A stretch of DNA of 64,000 nt from Rubrivirga sp. SAORIC476 (GTDB taxonomy: Bacteria; Bacteroidota; Rhodothermia; Rhodothermales; Rubricoccaceae), in NCBI RefSeq assembly GCF_002283555.1, contig NZ_MVOI01000006.1, positions 576,040 to 640,039 on the forward strand, given 5' to 3'. Shown in pieces: positions 36,727-45,717 of this stretch (its first letter is position 1; every line of letters begins with the position of its first letter). The notes under the pieces are model-generated. The model was not told the DNA's origin. It worked only from the letters and a program-made list of their open reading frames with translations, and did not search any database. Position numbers and translations under genes: made by a program.

Positions 36727-36802
36727 GGGAGCGACGGGAGACGGCACAGAGCGGCATCCTACGAAGGGCCGGGTGACGGATGGCCCGTCACTTGGGAAGC
36801 GG

Positions 36803-39799
36803 TCAGGCAAATGCCGTGACGTTGCGAATCCGGTCGAGCAGGATCTGAGGATCCCGGCATTCGATGAACCTCCAGTGTCCGAGTTGACCCCACCGGGAGA
36901 CGGCCCTGCACCATCGCTGCGCAGCCTCGTGCTTCGCCCGGTCCTGTTCGGTCTGACGTCCCTTGGTCTCGATGATGAGCATCGAGCCGTCCGCGAGGCG
37001 GACTAAGAAGTCTGGGAAGTAGGCGTGCGAGGTCCCCAGGAACTCATAGGCGATGCTCATCTCCACGCCGTCGTTCTTGACGTAGCACTGGATGAGCCCT
37101 TCCAGAGCCGCTTGCTCCAGACGGAACGCAGCCGCCTGCTCCCATTGCCGTGTGTCTGCGACGACTTGGTTGACGTGGCTGTGCATCGTCGGATAACACG
37201 GCCTCGTCGTCTTGAAGTTGACGGACGCCGTCGAGCCAGTCGGCCGGTATCTGTTCAAGACCGGGAGGAGAGGGGCCTCTCCTCCGGCGTCGTCGGGCTC
37301 GATGGCGTCGAGGAGCCGCTCGATGACAAGCTGGGTATAGCGTTCGAGGCCTAACTCGCGAGGGTCCACGTCGCGGAAGCGGACCTTCCGTCGTACGTAC
37401 TCCTCCACAAGAGCATAGACCTGAGGGAAGAGTTGATGCCGCGACCGGCCTTTGAGCTTGGGCGCTGCGCCTTCACCGTCGCCCCCCACGTACACCGTGA
37501 GCCGGTCCACGATCTGGCGTGCAATCTCAAACTGGATCGTCTGTAGGTGCGTCGTCTCGTAGTACGCCCGGCGGTCTTGTAACTCGGTCTGGAGTTGGCC
37601 GAGAGCGGCAGGCGTACCCGTCTGGTAGCCCACCTGCGGCTTGACGAACGCAGCTGTCGGGGTGAGGTCTGGAGCGACCACGACCTCCTCCATCGCCCCC
37701 ACGTCGGCTCGGATAAGGTTCTGCTTCAGCGCGAAGGCGTAGCCCTCCACGATGGGGAAGCGGATCTCAAACGCCGAGCGTTCCTCCAGGGCCACGACGT
37801 GTTGCTTCGGCTTGTCCTCGGGCGCCTTCTTCTCTTTCTCACGTCCCCGGAAGGGGATGACTGAGAACGGGATGCCGTACACGTCCACGTATTCCTCAGT
37901 CAGCCGTCCCGTCTCGGGGTCGGGCGTGTAGTCCATGCGGCGGAGGCCCCGACCGACGACCTGCTCGCTGAGGAGTTGGCTGCGGAAGGCGCGGAGGCCG
38001 AGGATGTGGGTGACGTTGTTGGCGTCCCATCCCTCCGTGAGCATCTGGACCGACACCACGCACCGAACCTGCTCGCCGGGCTGACCGACCTCGCCGACCG
38101 TTGCGATGAGGCGGCGGAGTGCTTCGGCCACGTCGCTCTTGCTCTTGGACGGGTCCTCGCTCTCCGCTTCGGCAAGGAGCTTGGAGTCGATTCGAACGGT
38201 ACGGAGTTGGCCGGGTGTGTTGGCGAACTCCGGGCGGACCGCACTCGGGCCGTAGACCGTCTCGCCGTCCTCGACACGCTCGCCGGAGATCTTCTCGTAG
38301 AAGAGCTGCGCGAGGTCGGTGTTGTCGAGGACCACGATCATGACGGGCGGGACGTTCTCCTGCCCCGGTGCTGCCTCAGCATAGTAGTCGAACCGTTCCT
38401 TCCACTGCGAGGCCAGCGTCTGCACGGCGTCCTCGGCTTCGCGCCATGCGGCATCCGGCTTCGGCTTTCCGCCGGGGAGTTTCTCGCCGGGCTGGAGCGC
38501 GTCCATCACGCTGTCCCACAGCGCGAAGTATTTCGGCTCCGGGCGGCCGGTCGTATCGGAGACTGGAAGGCGGGGCACCTTCGTGATCCCGCTCTCGATG
38601 GCGTCCACGAGCCCGAAGTCCGAGACGATCCACGGGAACGGGGTGCCCTGCGCATAGCCGCTCGACTGGAGGTAGAACGGGGTCGCCGAGAGGTCCACGC
38701 AGAAGGCGACCCCGCACGCGGCGTTGATCTGGTCGAGGCCGCTCACCCAGACGGTCGCCTCCTCCCAGTCGTCCTTGCTCTCACCCTTTGCCCGCTCCTC
38801 CATCGACTTCGGCCGGTAGGCGTGGTGGGCCTCGTCGTTGAGGACCATGATGGGGCCTGCGTCAGCGAGATCGCCGAGGCGCTTCTTCGCGAATGCCTCT
38901 GGGCTCTCCTCACCCTTGTTCACCACCCGGTACGTGTTGTCCCCCTCCTTGTGTGGCGACTCTGGGAGGAAGTTGTGCCAGTTGGTCACGAGCACGTCGC
39001 CTGCGTGGAGGCCGTCTCGGAGCGTGCTCGGGACGACATCGAACTCGTCGTAGTAGTTGCTCTCACGGTCGGGGCGGAGAACCTGGAGCCGCTCCTTGAC
39101 CGTGAGGTTCGGGCAGACGATGAGAGCGGCGGCCGGGAATCGCTCGTCCGTGGGGTTCCGGTGCCGGTTACAGAAGGCCCACGAGATGAGCATCGCCATC
39201 ACGACCGTCTTGCCCGAGCCAGTCGCCATCTTGCTTCCGTAGCGGCGGAGGCCGGGGAGCGAACGGTCGGCGGGCTGGTCGAGGACGGTGGGCACGAGCG
39301 ATCCCATCATCTGCTCTGCGAACTGAGGCTTCTTCCCCTCTGTGAGGGCGTCGAAGTCCTCGCGGCTGAGCTGCGGGGTGAACCTCGGCTTCCGGCCCGA
39401 GCCCAGGATCTCCGTCAGGTACACAACGGTCTCGACGGCCTCGCGCTGGCAGAAGAACAGCCGCCGGGGGAGGTCGTCGCGCGACCAGTGCCGGAGGAGT
39501 TGCTTGGTGACGGGCGTGGCCGCCTCGTAGCCGCTCTCTCGCCAGCGGCGAACGTCGGCGCGGAGCCGGTTGACGAGAGGGAGGTCGTCTCGGCTTTCCT
39601 CCGTGAAAAGGGCTGTCTGTGCGGTTCCGGTCTTCTCGGTCTTGTACCAGTAGAATGCGTCGCGGCGGCCGGTCTGCTCGCTCGGGGCACCCGTCTGCTC
39701 ATCGTAGACCCAGTGCGAGGTCGGTTCGTCGTAGGGGTTGTTGAGGATGGGCTGCGCGACCGGCTGGATCGGCAGTTCCTGCTGTCCGTCGTAGGTCAT
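36803..39799 (-). CDS. res: type III-like restriction endonuclease subunit (Res)
   Basis: 998 residues from ATG 39799, fixed by the ATGA overlap with mod. Superfamily-2 helicase core: Walker A SKMATGSGKT (about 245), DEAH-type VLNDEAHHAYRP, SATP (VDLSATPFYL), and motif VI QVVGRGLRRMDY. The C-terminal PD-(D/E)XK nuclease reads YFPDFLVRLADGSMLIIETKG (PD, E and K in place). In type III systems Res uses ATP to move from or communicate between unmethylated sites and cuts nearby, always in complex with Mod. All key motifs are intact, so the system looks functional. Confidence 0.9.
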   Translation of the reverse strand: MTYDGQQELPIQPVAQPILNNPYDEPTSHWVYDEQTGAPSEQTGRRDAFYWYKTEKTGTAQTALFTEESRDDLPLVNRLRADVRRWRESGYEAATPVTKQLLRHWSRDDLPRRLFFCQREAVETVVYLTEILGSGRKPRFTPQLSREDFDALTEGKKPQFAEQMMGSLVPTVLDQPADRSLPGLRRYGSKMATGSGKTVVMAMLISWAFCNRHRNPTDERFPAAALIVCPNLTVKERLQVLRPDRESNYYDEFDVVPSTLRDGLHAGDVLVTNWHNFLPESPHKEGDNTYRVVNKGEESPEAFAKKRLGDLADAGPIMVLNDEAHHAYRPKSMEERAKGESKDDWEEATVWVSGLDQINAACGVAFCVDLSATPFYLQSSGYAQGTPFPWIVSDFGLVDAIESGITKVPRLPVSDTTGRPEPKYFALWDSVMDALQPGEKLPGGKPKPDAAWREAEDAVQTLASQWKERFDYYAEAAPGQENVPPVMIVVLDNTDLAQLFYEKISGERVEDGETVYGPSAVRPEFANTPGQLRTVRIDSKLLAEAESEDPSKSKSDVAEALRRLIATVGEVGQPGEQVRCVVSVQMLTEGWDANNVTHILGLRAFRSQLLSEQVVGRGLRRMDYTPDPETGRLTEEYVDVYGIPFSVIPFRGREKEKKAPEDKPKQHVVALEERSAFEIRFPIVEGYAFALKQNLIRADVGAMEEVVVAPDLTPTAAFVKPQVGYQTGTPAALGQLQTELQDRRAYYETTHLQTIQFEIARQIVDRLTVYVGGDGEGAAPKLKGRSRHQLFPQVYALVEEYVRRKVRFRDVDPRELGLERYTQLVIERLLDAIEPDDAGGEAPLLPVLNRYRPTGSTASVNFKTTRPCYPTMHSHVNQVVADTRQWEQAAAFRLEQAALEGLIQCYVKNDGVEMSIAYEFLGTSHAYFPDFLVRLADGSMLIIETKGRQTEQDRAKHEAAQRWCRAVSRWGQLGHWRFIECRDPQILLDRIRNVTAFA

Positions 39800-42750
39800 C
39801 GCGCGGCCTCGGTCTGGTAGGTAGCGCCCCCGACGGTGTGGACACGGAGGGCCTCGTTTCCGCGCGGGTCGATCACCTTCACGGCGACACGCTTTCCGGG
39901 CTTGAAAGGGAGGCTCTCGGTCCCGCTCAGTCGCGCGAAAGCGTCGGCGTCTACCTGCGTCTTGAGCGCGGCTTTCAGCTTCTTCCACGCGGTCTTGTCA
40001 GGGAAGAAGGCCTGGCTGACGCAGAACGTCCGGCCGTCGTAGTCGTGATCCACGAACCACGCCGCCACCTTCTGAGCCTTCGTGGGCACGAGGGCGTTCT
40101 TGACGGGATCGTACACGTCCATGCCCTCCATCGTTACGCGAACATGGCCGTCCTCGTCTGCCTCGACGCTCGTACGCGGCTGGCCGAAGACGGTGAAGAG
40201 TTGGGACTGCGCTGGCTTCTTCAGCAAGTCGTCCATCACCACGTCCGGCGCGACCGTCGCGAGGTGCGTGCGGACCCGGGGATTGGAGTCCGCTTCGATG
40301 GCGGCCTGGGCGGCGCCGTCGATGTTGAACCCTGCGAAGAGGAGGTGGTCGTAGCCGCCCCGGCTTGCGGCGAACAGGGCTTCCTCGACCTGGACCGCCG
40401 TGATGGGGCCGTGCTCGGGGCCGAACGAGACGGCGATGCGTTGCTCGGTGCCGTCGCCGGAGGTCCATTCGCCCTCGGCGTGGAGGACCGAGTGTGCCAT
40501 TCGGTCGAGCCGGTCGAATCCCTGCGTCGCGTTGCCGAGGAAGCTGGCGCCGTCCTCGCGGAGGAGCCGCGTGAGCTTGTCGAGGTAGGCCTCGGCGTTC
40601 GCAGCGTCAACGACGGCGTCCGCCGATTCGCCGTTGCCGAAGGAGCCATCGAGCGCGTCAGGGGCGCCGCCGATGGGACTCTCGGTCGCATCGGGAAGCG
40701 TGGCTTCGGCCGGGAGTACGGCCTCGACGGTGAAGGGGCCGGACACGCGGACGACCCCCTTCTCTACTTCGGGCTGGTCGTAAAGCGTTTCGTGCGCTGC
40801 ATTCGCGGCGACGGTTTTTTGCACCTCGTCGCGCTTCTTCGCCCACGCCTTCCGGTACGCCGCGACGGCTTCGGCGAGGGCATCAGGGTAGTCCTCGTCG
40901 GCGTCGAAAGGGACAGTCCAATGTTCGAATGTGTCCTCGGGGAGTACCCAGCGTCGCTCGTCTGCGTCGGTTACCGCGCGCTTGCCTTCCTCCTTCTCCT
41001 TCGCTTTGAGCTTGGCCGCCAGCTTCGAACGGAGCGAGCCGTCCACCTCGGCCAGCGCCTCGTCAAGCTGGCCGAGGTGGCCGTCGAGAACCTCACGATG
41101 TTTGTCGAGGGCGGCCCCGAGCGTCGGGTGGTTCGTGATGGCCCCCATTGTGATGTGAGGGACCGTCCGGTGCTTGAACCCTCGCCCTGGGTCGTTGGAT
41201 TCGTCGGCCTTGACGGCGAAGTAGGGGTAGCTCGCTGTGAGAAGCCGCTGGCGTGCGATTGCAACGCCGACGCGGCTCGTGTCGATGGTGATCCACCGAC
41301 GGCCCCACGTCTCCGCGACGTAGGCCGTCGTGCCGCCGCCGCACGTGGGGTCCAACACGAGGTCGCCCGGATCCGTGGTCATGAGCAAGCAGCGTTGCAC
41401 CACCTTCGTGGAGGTCTGGACGACATACTTCTTGCTGGATGCCCCTTGCGTGTCGGTCCACATGTTCGTCATCTCCTGGACGGGATAGTCGTCTAGGCGG
41501 AATACGTAGCGTGGAACGTTGCGTGGCACCTCTATACGGTCTGCGTTTAGCAGCTTTTCGAACCCTTCTGGATTGGTCTTCCAACTCTTTCCGCTTGCGG
41601 GTGTGTAGTCCTCTCCCTTGATCTCGGCATCGAATACGCAACTCTCCGTCCGGCCAGCCGAGACCATGTCTGTCAGCGTGAACGGCTTCGATTCTTTCGG
41701 GAGCGGCGACTGCCGGTCTCGCTCGCGCTTCGTCATCTTCCGCCGCGCGCCGTTCGATAGTTCTAGGTTGGTGAACTGTGTTCCACGGCCGTACTCCCGC
41801 TCTTGGTAGAGCTTGTGGAACTTGACGTGCTCAGCGTCCCGGGCGTACCACACGAGGTAGTCGCCGATTCCAGCGAGGTACTTCGCTCGGAGCGGGATCT
41901 TCGTTCGGAAGGTGATGACAGACATAAAGTTCTCCGCCCCAAATACCTCGTCTAGGATGGCCCGAACGCGGTGGAGGTTCTCGTCGCTGATCTGGACGAA
42001 GACGCTCCCACGCTCGTGGAGCATCTCGCGGGCCATCACGATTCGGTCGCGGAGGTAATCGAGGTAGCTGTGGATGCCGAGCCGCCACGTATCTCGGTAT
42101 GCCTTGACCATCTCGGGCTCGCGCGTCAAGTGGCTCTCGCCGTCCTTTACGTTCTTGTCGCCGACCTTCGGCTGGAAGTTGCTCGCATAATTGATCCCGT
42201 AGGGCGGGTCGATGTAGACCATTTGGACCTTCCCCGCCAGCCCCTCGCGCCGAGCGAGACTCGCCATCACCTGGAGCGAGTCGCCGAGGATGAGACGGTT
42301 GGCCCAGTCCACGTCATGCTCGTAGAACTTGACGGCGTCGCCGAACGGGAGTTGGGGATCGGCGAAGAGGTCGCGCTGCACGTCCTCCCGCTGCGCCGCC
42401 CGAATGACGGCCTGGGCGCTCACCCGCTCGTGGACGTTGAGTGCTACGGGCTCTACCTCGAAGGCGTGCTTCTCTCGCTTGCCCGTCCATTCGAGCCACG
42501 GCCGAGTGTGCTTGAGCAGTAGCCGCGCCTCTTCCTCGGAGAGAGGCCGCTCCATCGCCTCGGCGAGCAGCCCATCCAGGTCGTCGGCCTCGCCGGTCTG
42601 GTCAAAGCGGAGCTTGGGCGGGAGGTGCGGGTCGTAGCGGTGGACGTGCTTTGGCGTCTCCGCCACGCGTCCTTGCGCCGCAAGCCCGGCGGGCGGGAGG
42701 TTCTTGCGGGTGGCGTCATGCCGGTAGTCTTGAACGTCGCGCGAAGCCAT
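39796..42750 (-). CDS. mod: type III-like DNA adenine methyltransferase subunit (Mod)
   Basis: 984 residues. Beta-class order: catalytic motif IV in VQMVYIDPPYGINY (DPPY), then a variable region of about 160 residues (target recognition, about 283-443), then the SAM-binding motif I in LVLDPTCGGGTTAYVAETWG. DPPY indicates N6-adenine methylation. The C-terminal 450 residues are a large additional domain, much longer than in EcoP1I-type Mod as I recall it. Mod gives both modification and sequence specificity to the complex. The putative recognition region is visibly less GC-rich than the rest of the gene. Confidence 0.9.
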   Translation of the reverse strand: MASRDVQDYRHDATRKNLPPAGLAAQGRVAETPKHVHRYDPHLPPKLRFDQTGEADDLDGLLAEAMERPLSEEEARLLLKHTRPWLEWTGKREKHAFEVEPVALNVHERVSAQAVIRAAQREDVQRDLFADPQLPFGDAVKFYEHDVDWANRLILGDSLQVMASLARREGLAGKVQMVYIDPPYGINYASNFQPKVGDKNVKDGESHLTREPEMVKAYRDTWRLGIHSYLDYLRDRIVMAREMLHERGSVFVQISDENLHRVRAILDEVFGAENFMSVITFRTKIPLRAKYLAGIGDYLVWYARDAEHVKFHKLYQEREYGRGTQFTNLELSNGARRKMTKRERDRQSPLPKESKPFTLTDMVSAGRTESCVFDAEIKGEDYTPASGKSWKTNPEGFEKLLNADRIEVPRNVPRYVFRLDDYPVQEMTNMWTDTQGASSKKYVVQTSTKVVQRCLLMTTDPGDLVLDPTCGGGTTAYVAETWGRRWITIDTSRVGVAIARQRLLTASYPYFAVKADESNDPGRGFKHRTVPHITMGAITNHPTLGAALDKHREVLDGHLGQLDEALAEVDGSLRSKLAAKLKAKEKEEGKRAVTDADERRWVLPEDTFEHWTVPFDADEDYPDALAEAVAAYRKAWAKKRDEVQKTVAANAAHETLYDQPEVEKGVVRVSGPFTVEAVLPAEATLPDATESPIGGAPDALDGSFGNGESADAVVDAANAEAYLDKLTRLLREDGASFLGNATQGFDRLDRMAHSVLHAEGEWTSGDGTEQRIAVSFGPEHGPITAVQVEEALFAASRGGYDHLLFAGFNIDGAAQAAIEADSNPRVRTHLATVAPDVVMDDLLKKPAQSQLFTVFGQPRTSVEADEDGHVRVTMEGMDVYDPVKNALVPTKAQKVAAWFVDHDYDGRTFCVSQAFFPDKTAWKKLKAALKTQVDADAFARLSGTESLPFKPGKRVAVKVIDPRGNEALRVHTVGGATYQTEAAR

Positions 42751-42837
42751 AGAATCAAGAAGAGGAGGGCCGCGAAACTACGGGGGCTGTTAGGTGAGTG
42801 TGGGCAGATCTGAGGGGGGCGCTCCGTGCGTGGTGCC

Positions 42838-43722
42838 TCACAGGCACATCCGATGTGCGGCCTCCGCGACTGCATTGTCGAGTTCGGCGAGTAGAGGAGA
42901 GGGACGGGTGAACTTGGGCTCTCGGGTGATCCGAAGCACCTCGTTCCGCCTGTCGCTAGCCCGTTGCCTCGAAATGATGCGTGCCTTGCGATGCGCCGCG
43001 ATCTCAGCCAGCACGTTTCCGACTCCCCGGTGATAGATCTGCTCGACGGCGAGGGCACGAAAGAAGTCTGTAGCACGGAGGTCCGTCCGAAGCTCCCGCC
43101 CCTTCTCCACCTTCCCGTACCAGTCGCTCCACTTCCCAGCGACGTGCAAGCGGAACGCCTCCTCGCAAGTGTTGGAGAGCGTCAGCCCTTTGCCGAGCTG
43201 CTCGGCAACGCCTCCGTTCCGGTAGGACAGCTCTAGCCTCAGCAGTCCCCCAGGCACAGAGCACCCCGACTGCGCTCCCTTGTCGTAGAAGTGGTATGAA
43301 CGGCGATGGGTGATGAACTTGAGCGTCTCGCCTCCTCCGTTTGGGTCTTGCACCGTGAGTCGCTTGTGCCGCCCCAATGCCCACAGGAGAGGGAGGTAGA
43401 CGCATACCGGAGTTGAGAGCGAGAGGTCGGCGTAGATCTCAATGCGAGTGACCTCCGCCGTGCCCATGTCGAAGCCGAGAGCGTCCGACAGCCTCTCGGT
43501 TGCGAGAGTCGCCACTCTCGACGGAACCGCCCCGTCAGCGTATCTGGCGAGACCTCCCCGGAGCCGAAGCGTGTCGTTTCTCAGTGAGTAGCTGAACGGG
43601 CCGAGTGCGCCTCTCCAAATGACCGACCCGTCTGGAAGCGTGACCCTTGACGGAGGCGGTAGCCGATTTAGCACAGCCTCAGCCGAGGGCACGTAGGCTC
43701 GGAGGTTGACGCGATCAATCAT
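42838..43722 (-). CDS. phage/plasmid replication initiator, gene II/X-like
   Basis: 294 residues from ATG 43722 (MIDRVNLRAYVPSAEAVLNR), the typical opening of phage/plasmid replication proteins of the II/X (CRI) family. The frame upstream of it is low-complexity. Other family-like features are VTRIEIYADLSLSTPVCVYL, ITHRRSYHFYDKG and LLRLELSYRN. Such proteins nick a plus-strand origin to start rolling-circle replication. Catalytic tyrosines cannot be assigned with certainty. GC content is lower than in flanking chromosomal genes. It lies downstream of an HTH gene and near 22-bp iteron-like repeats. Confidence 0.65.
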   Translation of the reverse strand: MIDRVNLRAYVPSAEAVLNRLPPPSRVTLPDGSVIWRGALGPFSYSLRNDTLRLRGGLARYADGAVPSRVATLATERLSDALGFDMGTAEVTRIEIYADLSLSTPVCVYLPLLWALGRHKRLTVQDPNGGGETLKFITHRRSYHFYDKGAQSGCSVPGGLLRLELSYRNGGVAEQLGKGLTLSNTCEEAFRLHVAGKWSDWYGKVEKGRELRTDLRATDFFRALAVEQIYHRGVGNVLAEIAAHRKARIISRQRASDRRNEVLRITREPKFTRPSPLLAELDNAVAEAAHRMCL

Positions 43723-43819
43723 CCCGTCTGTCCGGTCTCTTGCCCCCTCGCGCGGGTTCTTAGTGGTGCCACCAGAGCCCGTCCGCCTCGGTGTGCCAGA
43801 GGGGCAAGAGAGAGGGGTC

Positions 43820-44155
43820 TCACAGCGTCCGCGCATTGCGCCGGATGAACGCCTGCAGCGCCGACGGCTCGAACCGGCGCACGCCCCGCCCCGTGCCGAT
43901 CCGCACAACGGGGATCTCCCCCGTGGCGACGAGGGATTCGACGGTCCGCTCGGACACGTTGAGGCGCGCGGCGGCTCCAGCGAGGTCATAGAGGGGCGGC
44001 TCTCCTATCGACGGGCGGTCTCTAGCGGCGGCGAGTTCCTCGCGGACGGCGCGGCGGAATAGGGCCTCTAGATCGGCGAGAGCGTCGGGGGGCGGCGTGT
44101 CAGGGTCCGGGGAGGGCACGGCGGCATCGGCGCGGCGCGTCCGGTACGAACGCAA
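43820..44155 (-). CDS. excisionase-type HTH DNA-binding protein
   Basis: 111 residues if translated from TTG 44155; a GTG near 44,119 (VPSPDPDTPPPDALADLEAL) is an equally good start. The C-terminal 55 residues are a MerR/Xis-like winged HTH (HTH_17): YDLAGAAARLNVSERTVESL, VATGEIPVVRIGTGRGVRRF. An N-terminal helix (ALADLEALFRRAVREELAAA) may dimerise. Lying directly upstream of the replication initiator, it could regulate replication or act as a recombination directionality factor. Confidence 0.75.
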   Translation of the reverse strand: MRSYRTRRADAAVPSPDPDTPPPDALADLEALFRRAVREELAAARDRPSIGEPPLYDLAGAAARLNVSERTVESLVATGEIPVVRIGTGRGVRRFEPSALQAFIRRNARTL

Positions 44156-44156
44156 A

Positions 44157-44195
44157 GCGGGCTCCCCTTCGGTGCCGCCGAGGTGGGGAGCCCGC
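44157..44195. terminator. strong hairpin upstream of the HTH gene
   Basis: GCGGGCTCCCC and GGGGAGCCCGC form a perfect 11-bp stem with a 17-base loop, flanked by CGCAAA and TTGCG that can extend it. It may terminate the leftward 342-residue gene, or form a structured replication-origin hairpin given the nearby initiator and repeats. Confidence 0.6.
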
Positions 44196-44315
44196 TTGCG
44201 CTCGTCCCGGGCGTACCGGGCGGAAGGAAGATCGGGAGGGGCCGGAGGAGTGGGACCTCAGCAGCCGTCCTCGGCGGCGATCACAGGATGCAGGGCCGTC
44301 AGCCGTCATTCCTAG

Positions 44316-44367
44316 GTCATCCTCCCGTCAATTGCCCGTCATCCTCCCGTCAATTGTCCGTCATCCC
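44316..44367. repeat. 22-bp iteron-like direct repeats
   Basis: Two full 22-bp copies (44,316-44,337 and 44,338-44,359; core TCATCCTCCCGTCAATTG, differing by one base, C or T, after it) and the start of a third (GTCATCCC). Directly repeated 22-mers next to a replication initiator gene resemble origin iterons. The array reaches the stop of the 342-residue gene at 44,361. Confidence 0.75.
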
Positions 44368-45389
44368 GGCGGGTCCTCTCCAACGGCGGCGAAGAGTAAC
44401 GCGATGAAGCCCTCGAACCCGTCCGCTCCCTTGTAACCCAACTGTCGTTTGACCGTTCGCAAATTGGCCTCTGTGAGATCCGTGGCGTCCCGCAACGCTT
44501 TGAACGGTGCCCCCCGCTTTCGTCGGAATCGAGAGGGATCCCGCCGAAACGCCTCCCTCAACTGATCGGCATACTCGTCGGCTATGTATCCCGAGACTCC
44601 GGGGGCTGGGGGCGGTGTCGCTCCCTCTCCCTGACGTGCTGTCGAGGGTGCAGTCTCGGCTGTGGGCTTAGGGGGCCGAGGAACAAAGGGCTTCACGACG
44701 CCCGCCCTTACGAGCACGTCGCCAGGCCAGAGCGAATACAGCTTGCCACGGACGATGCCGCGATCTGGGAAATTACTCTCGGCCTTGTAGGTCTCACGGG
44801 TTCCGTCATCCTCATTGTCCGGTAGAGGCGTCTCGATGCGTTGGTTTCGGGCGTTTCCAGGGAATACCGCGTTTCGGTTCGCCTTCAACTGGCTTCGAAC
44901 AAATCTTACGAGATCGGGATAAGTGTCGCCGAACTCGCTTGTCGATGCATACGCGCGGTGAGCCGCCTCCTCATACCGATCCATTCGTTCACGTAGTCCC
45001 GCAAGGTATTCGAGTCTGCGAACCGGAGTCGGGAGGGTGTTGAGCCACTCCTCTACTTCTATCTGTGGTGGAGGCTGTAGTGCCAACGCGGCGGGTAGGG
45101 CAGAGGCGCGCTTCTCCTCAGGTGTTTGGGTGGACGGGAGTCCCGACAGCAGGCTCGGCCCTCTTTGTCTCCAGTCCGGCACCTGTGCTTTCCTCAGTTC
45201 GCCCCGCTCCAATGCACTATTCATTTGGTTACGGAGTGAGGCCGGATCATTCGAGGCGTGCCGTTCGAGATAGGCTTGGTCTGCTTCCACGACCGTTCTC
45301 AGATAGGCGCGCTGGTCACCGACTAGCAGTAGTTGATCCAGCTCCGCAAGGACGGTCCCCCAACTAGGTCGGCGGTACGGAGTGCTCAT
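44361..45389 (-). CDS. uncharacterised island protein, helical
   Basis: 342 residues. Helical N-terminal half (YRRPSWGTVLAELDQLLLVG, RMDRYEEAAHRAYASTSEFG), a proline/threonine-rich disordered stretch near 235-270 (PRPPKPTAETAPSTARQ), and a basic C-terminal 70-residue region (YADQLREAFRRDPSRFRRKR, TEANLRTVKRQLGYKGADGF) that may bind nucleic acid. No family is recognised. GC content is lower than the chromosomal average by eye. It is divergent from the small HTH gene and integrase, with only about 100 bp between. Confidence 0.6.
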   Translation of the reverse strand: MSTPYRRPSWGTVLAELDQLLLVGDQRAYLRTVVEADQAYLERHASNDPASLRNQMNSALERGELRKAQVPDWRQRGPSLLSGLPSTQTPEEKRASALPAALALQPPPQIEVEEWLNTLPTPVRRLEYLAGLRERMDRYEEAAHRAYASTSEFGDTYPDLVRFVRSQLKANRNAVFPGNARNQRIETPLPDNEDDGTRETYKAESNFPDRGIVRGKLYSLWPGDVLVRAGVVKPFVPRPPKPTAETAPSTARQGEGATPPPAPGVSGYIADEYADQLREAFRRDPSRFRRKRGAPFKALRDATDLTEANLRTVKRQLGYKGADGFEGFIALLFAAVGEDPPG

Positions 45390-45487
45390 GTTCTACGGCG
45401 GCGGAATGAGTCGAGAGGATACCGACGAGAGTTGCGACGGCGCAAGACTCTTGTTAGCTTGGAGTCCTCCCGCTTTCCCGCTGACAG

Positions 45488-45715
45488 ATGGCAGGCACAG
45501 ACTTTATCTCTACCGCCGAGGTCGCACGCCGGAAGGGGTGCACCGGGATGGCCGTCCGCAACGCGATCCAACGCGGGGACCTCAACGGCCGGAAGCTTGG
45601 CCCCGTCTGGGCCGTCGCCGACGACGAGTCCCTCGCCGCGTGGCAAGTCAAAGAAACCGGCGGGCGCACGCATCGCCAGAACCGGGATGCTGAGATAGCC
45701 AACGAGGAGGCATAG
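45488..45715 (+). CDS. small HTH protein upstream of integrase (excisionase candidate)
   Basis: 75 residues. FISTAEVARRKGCTGMAVRN followed by AIQRGDLNGRKLGPVWAVAD is a MerR/Xis-like HTH with a short wing. The end of its frame carries GAGGAGG, which lies 7 bp before the integrase ATG and may serve as a ribosome-binding site, unusual for this genome. Stop to integrase start is 2 bp, so the two are coupled. Size and position are typical of recombination directionality factors. Confidence 0.7.
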   Translation: MAGTDFISTAEVARRKGCTGMAVRNAIQRGDLNGRKLGPVWAVADDESLAAWQVKETGGRTHRQNRDAEIANEEA

Positions 45716-45717
45716 CC

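Noticed and set aside
37976-39820. Long plus-strand frame inside res
   Set aside because: Shadow of the type III restriction subunit, whose helicase and nuclease motifs are intact on the other strand.
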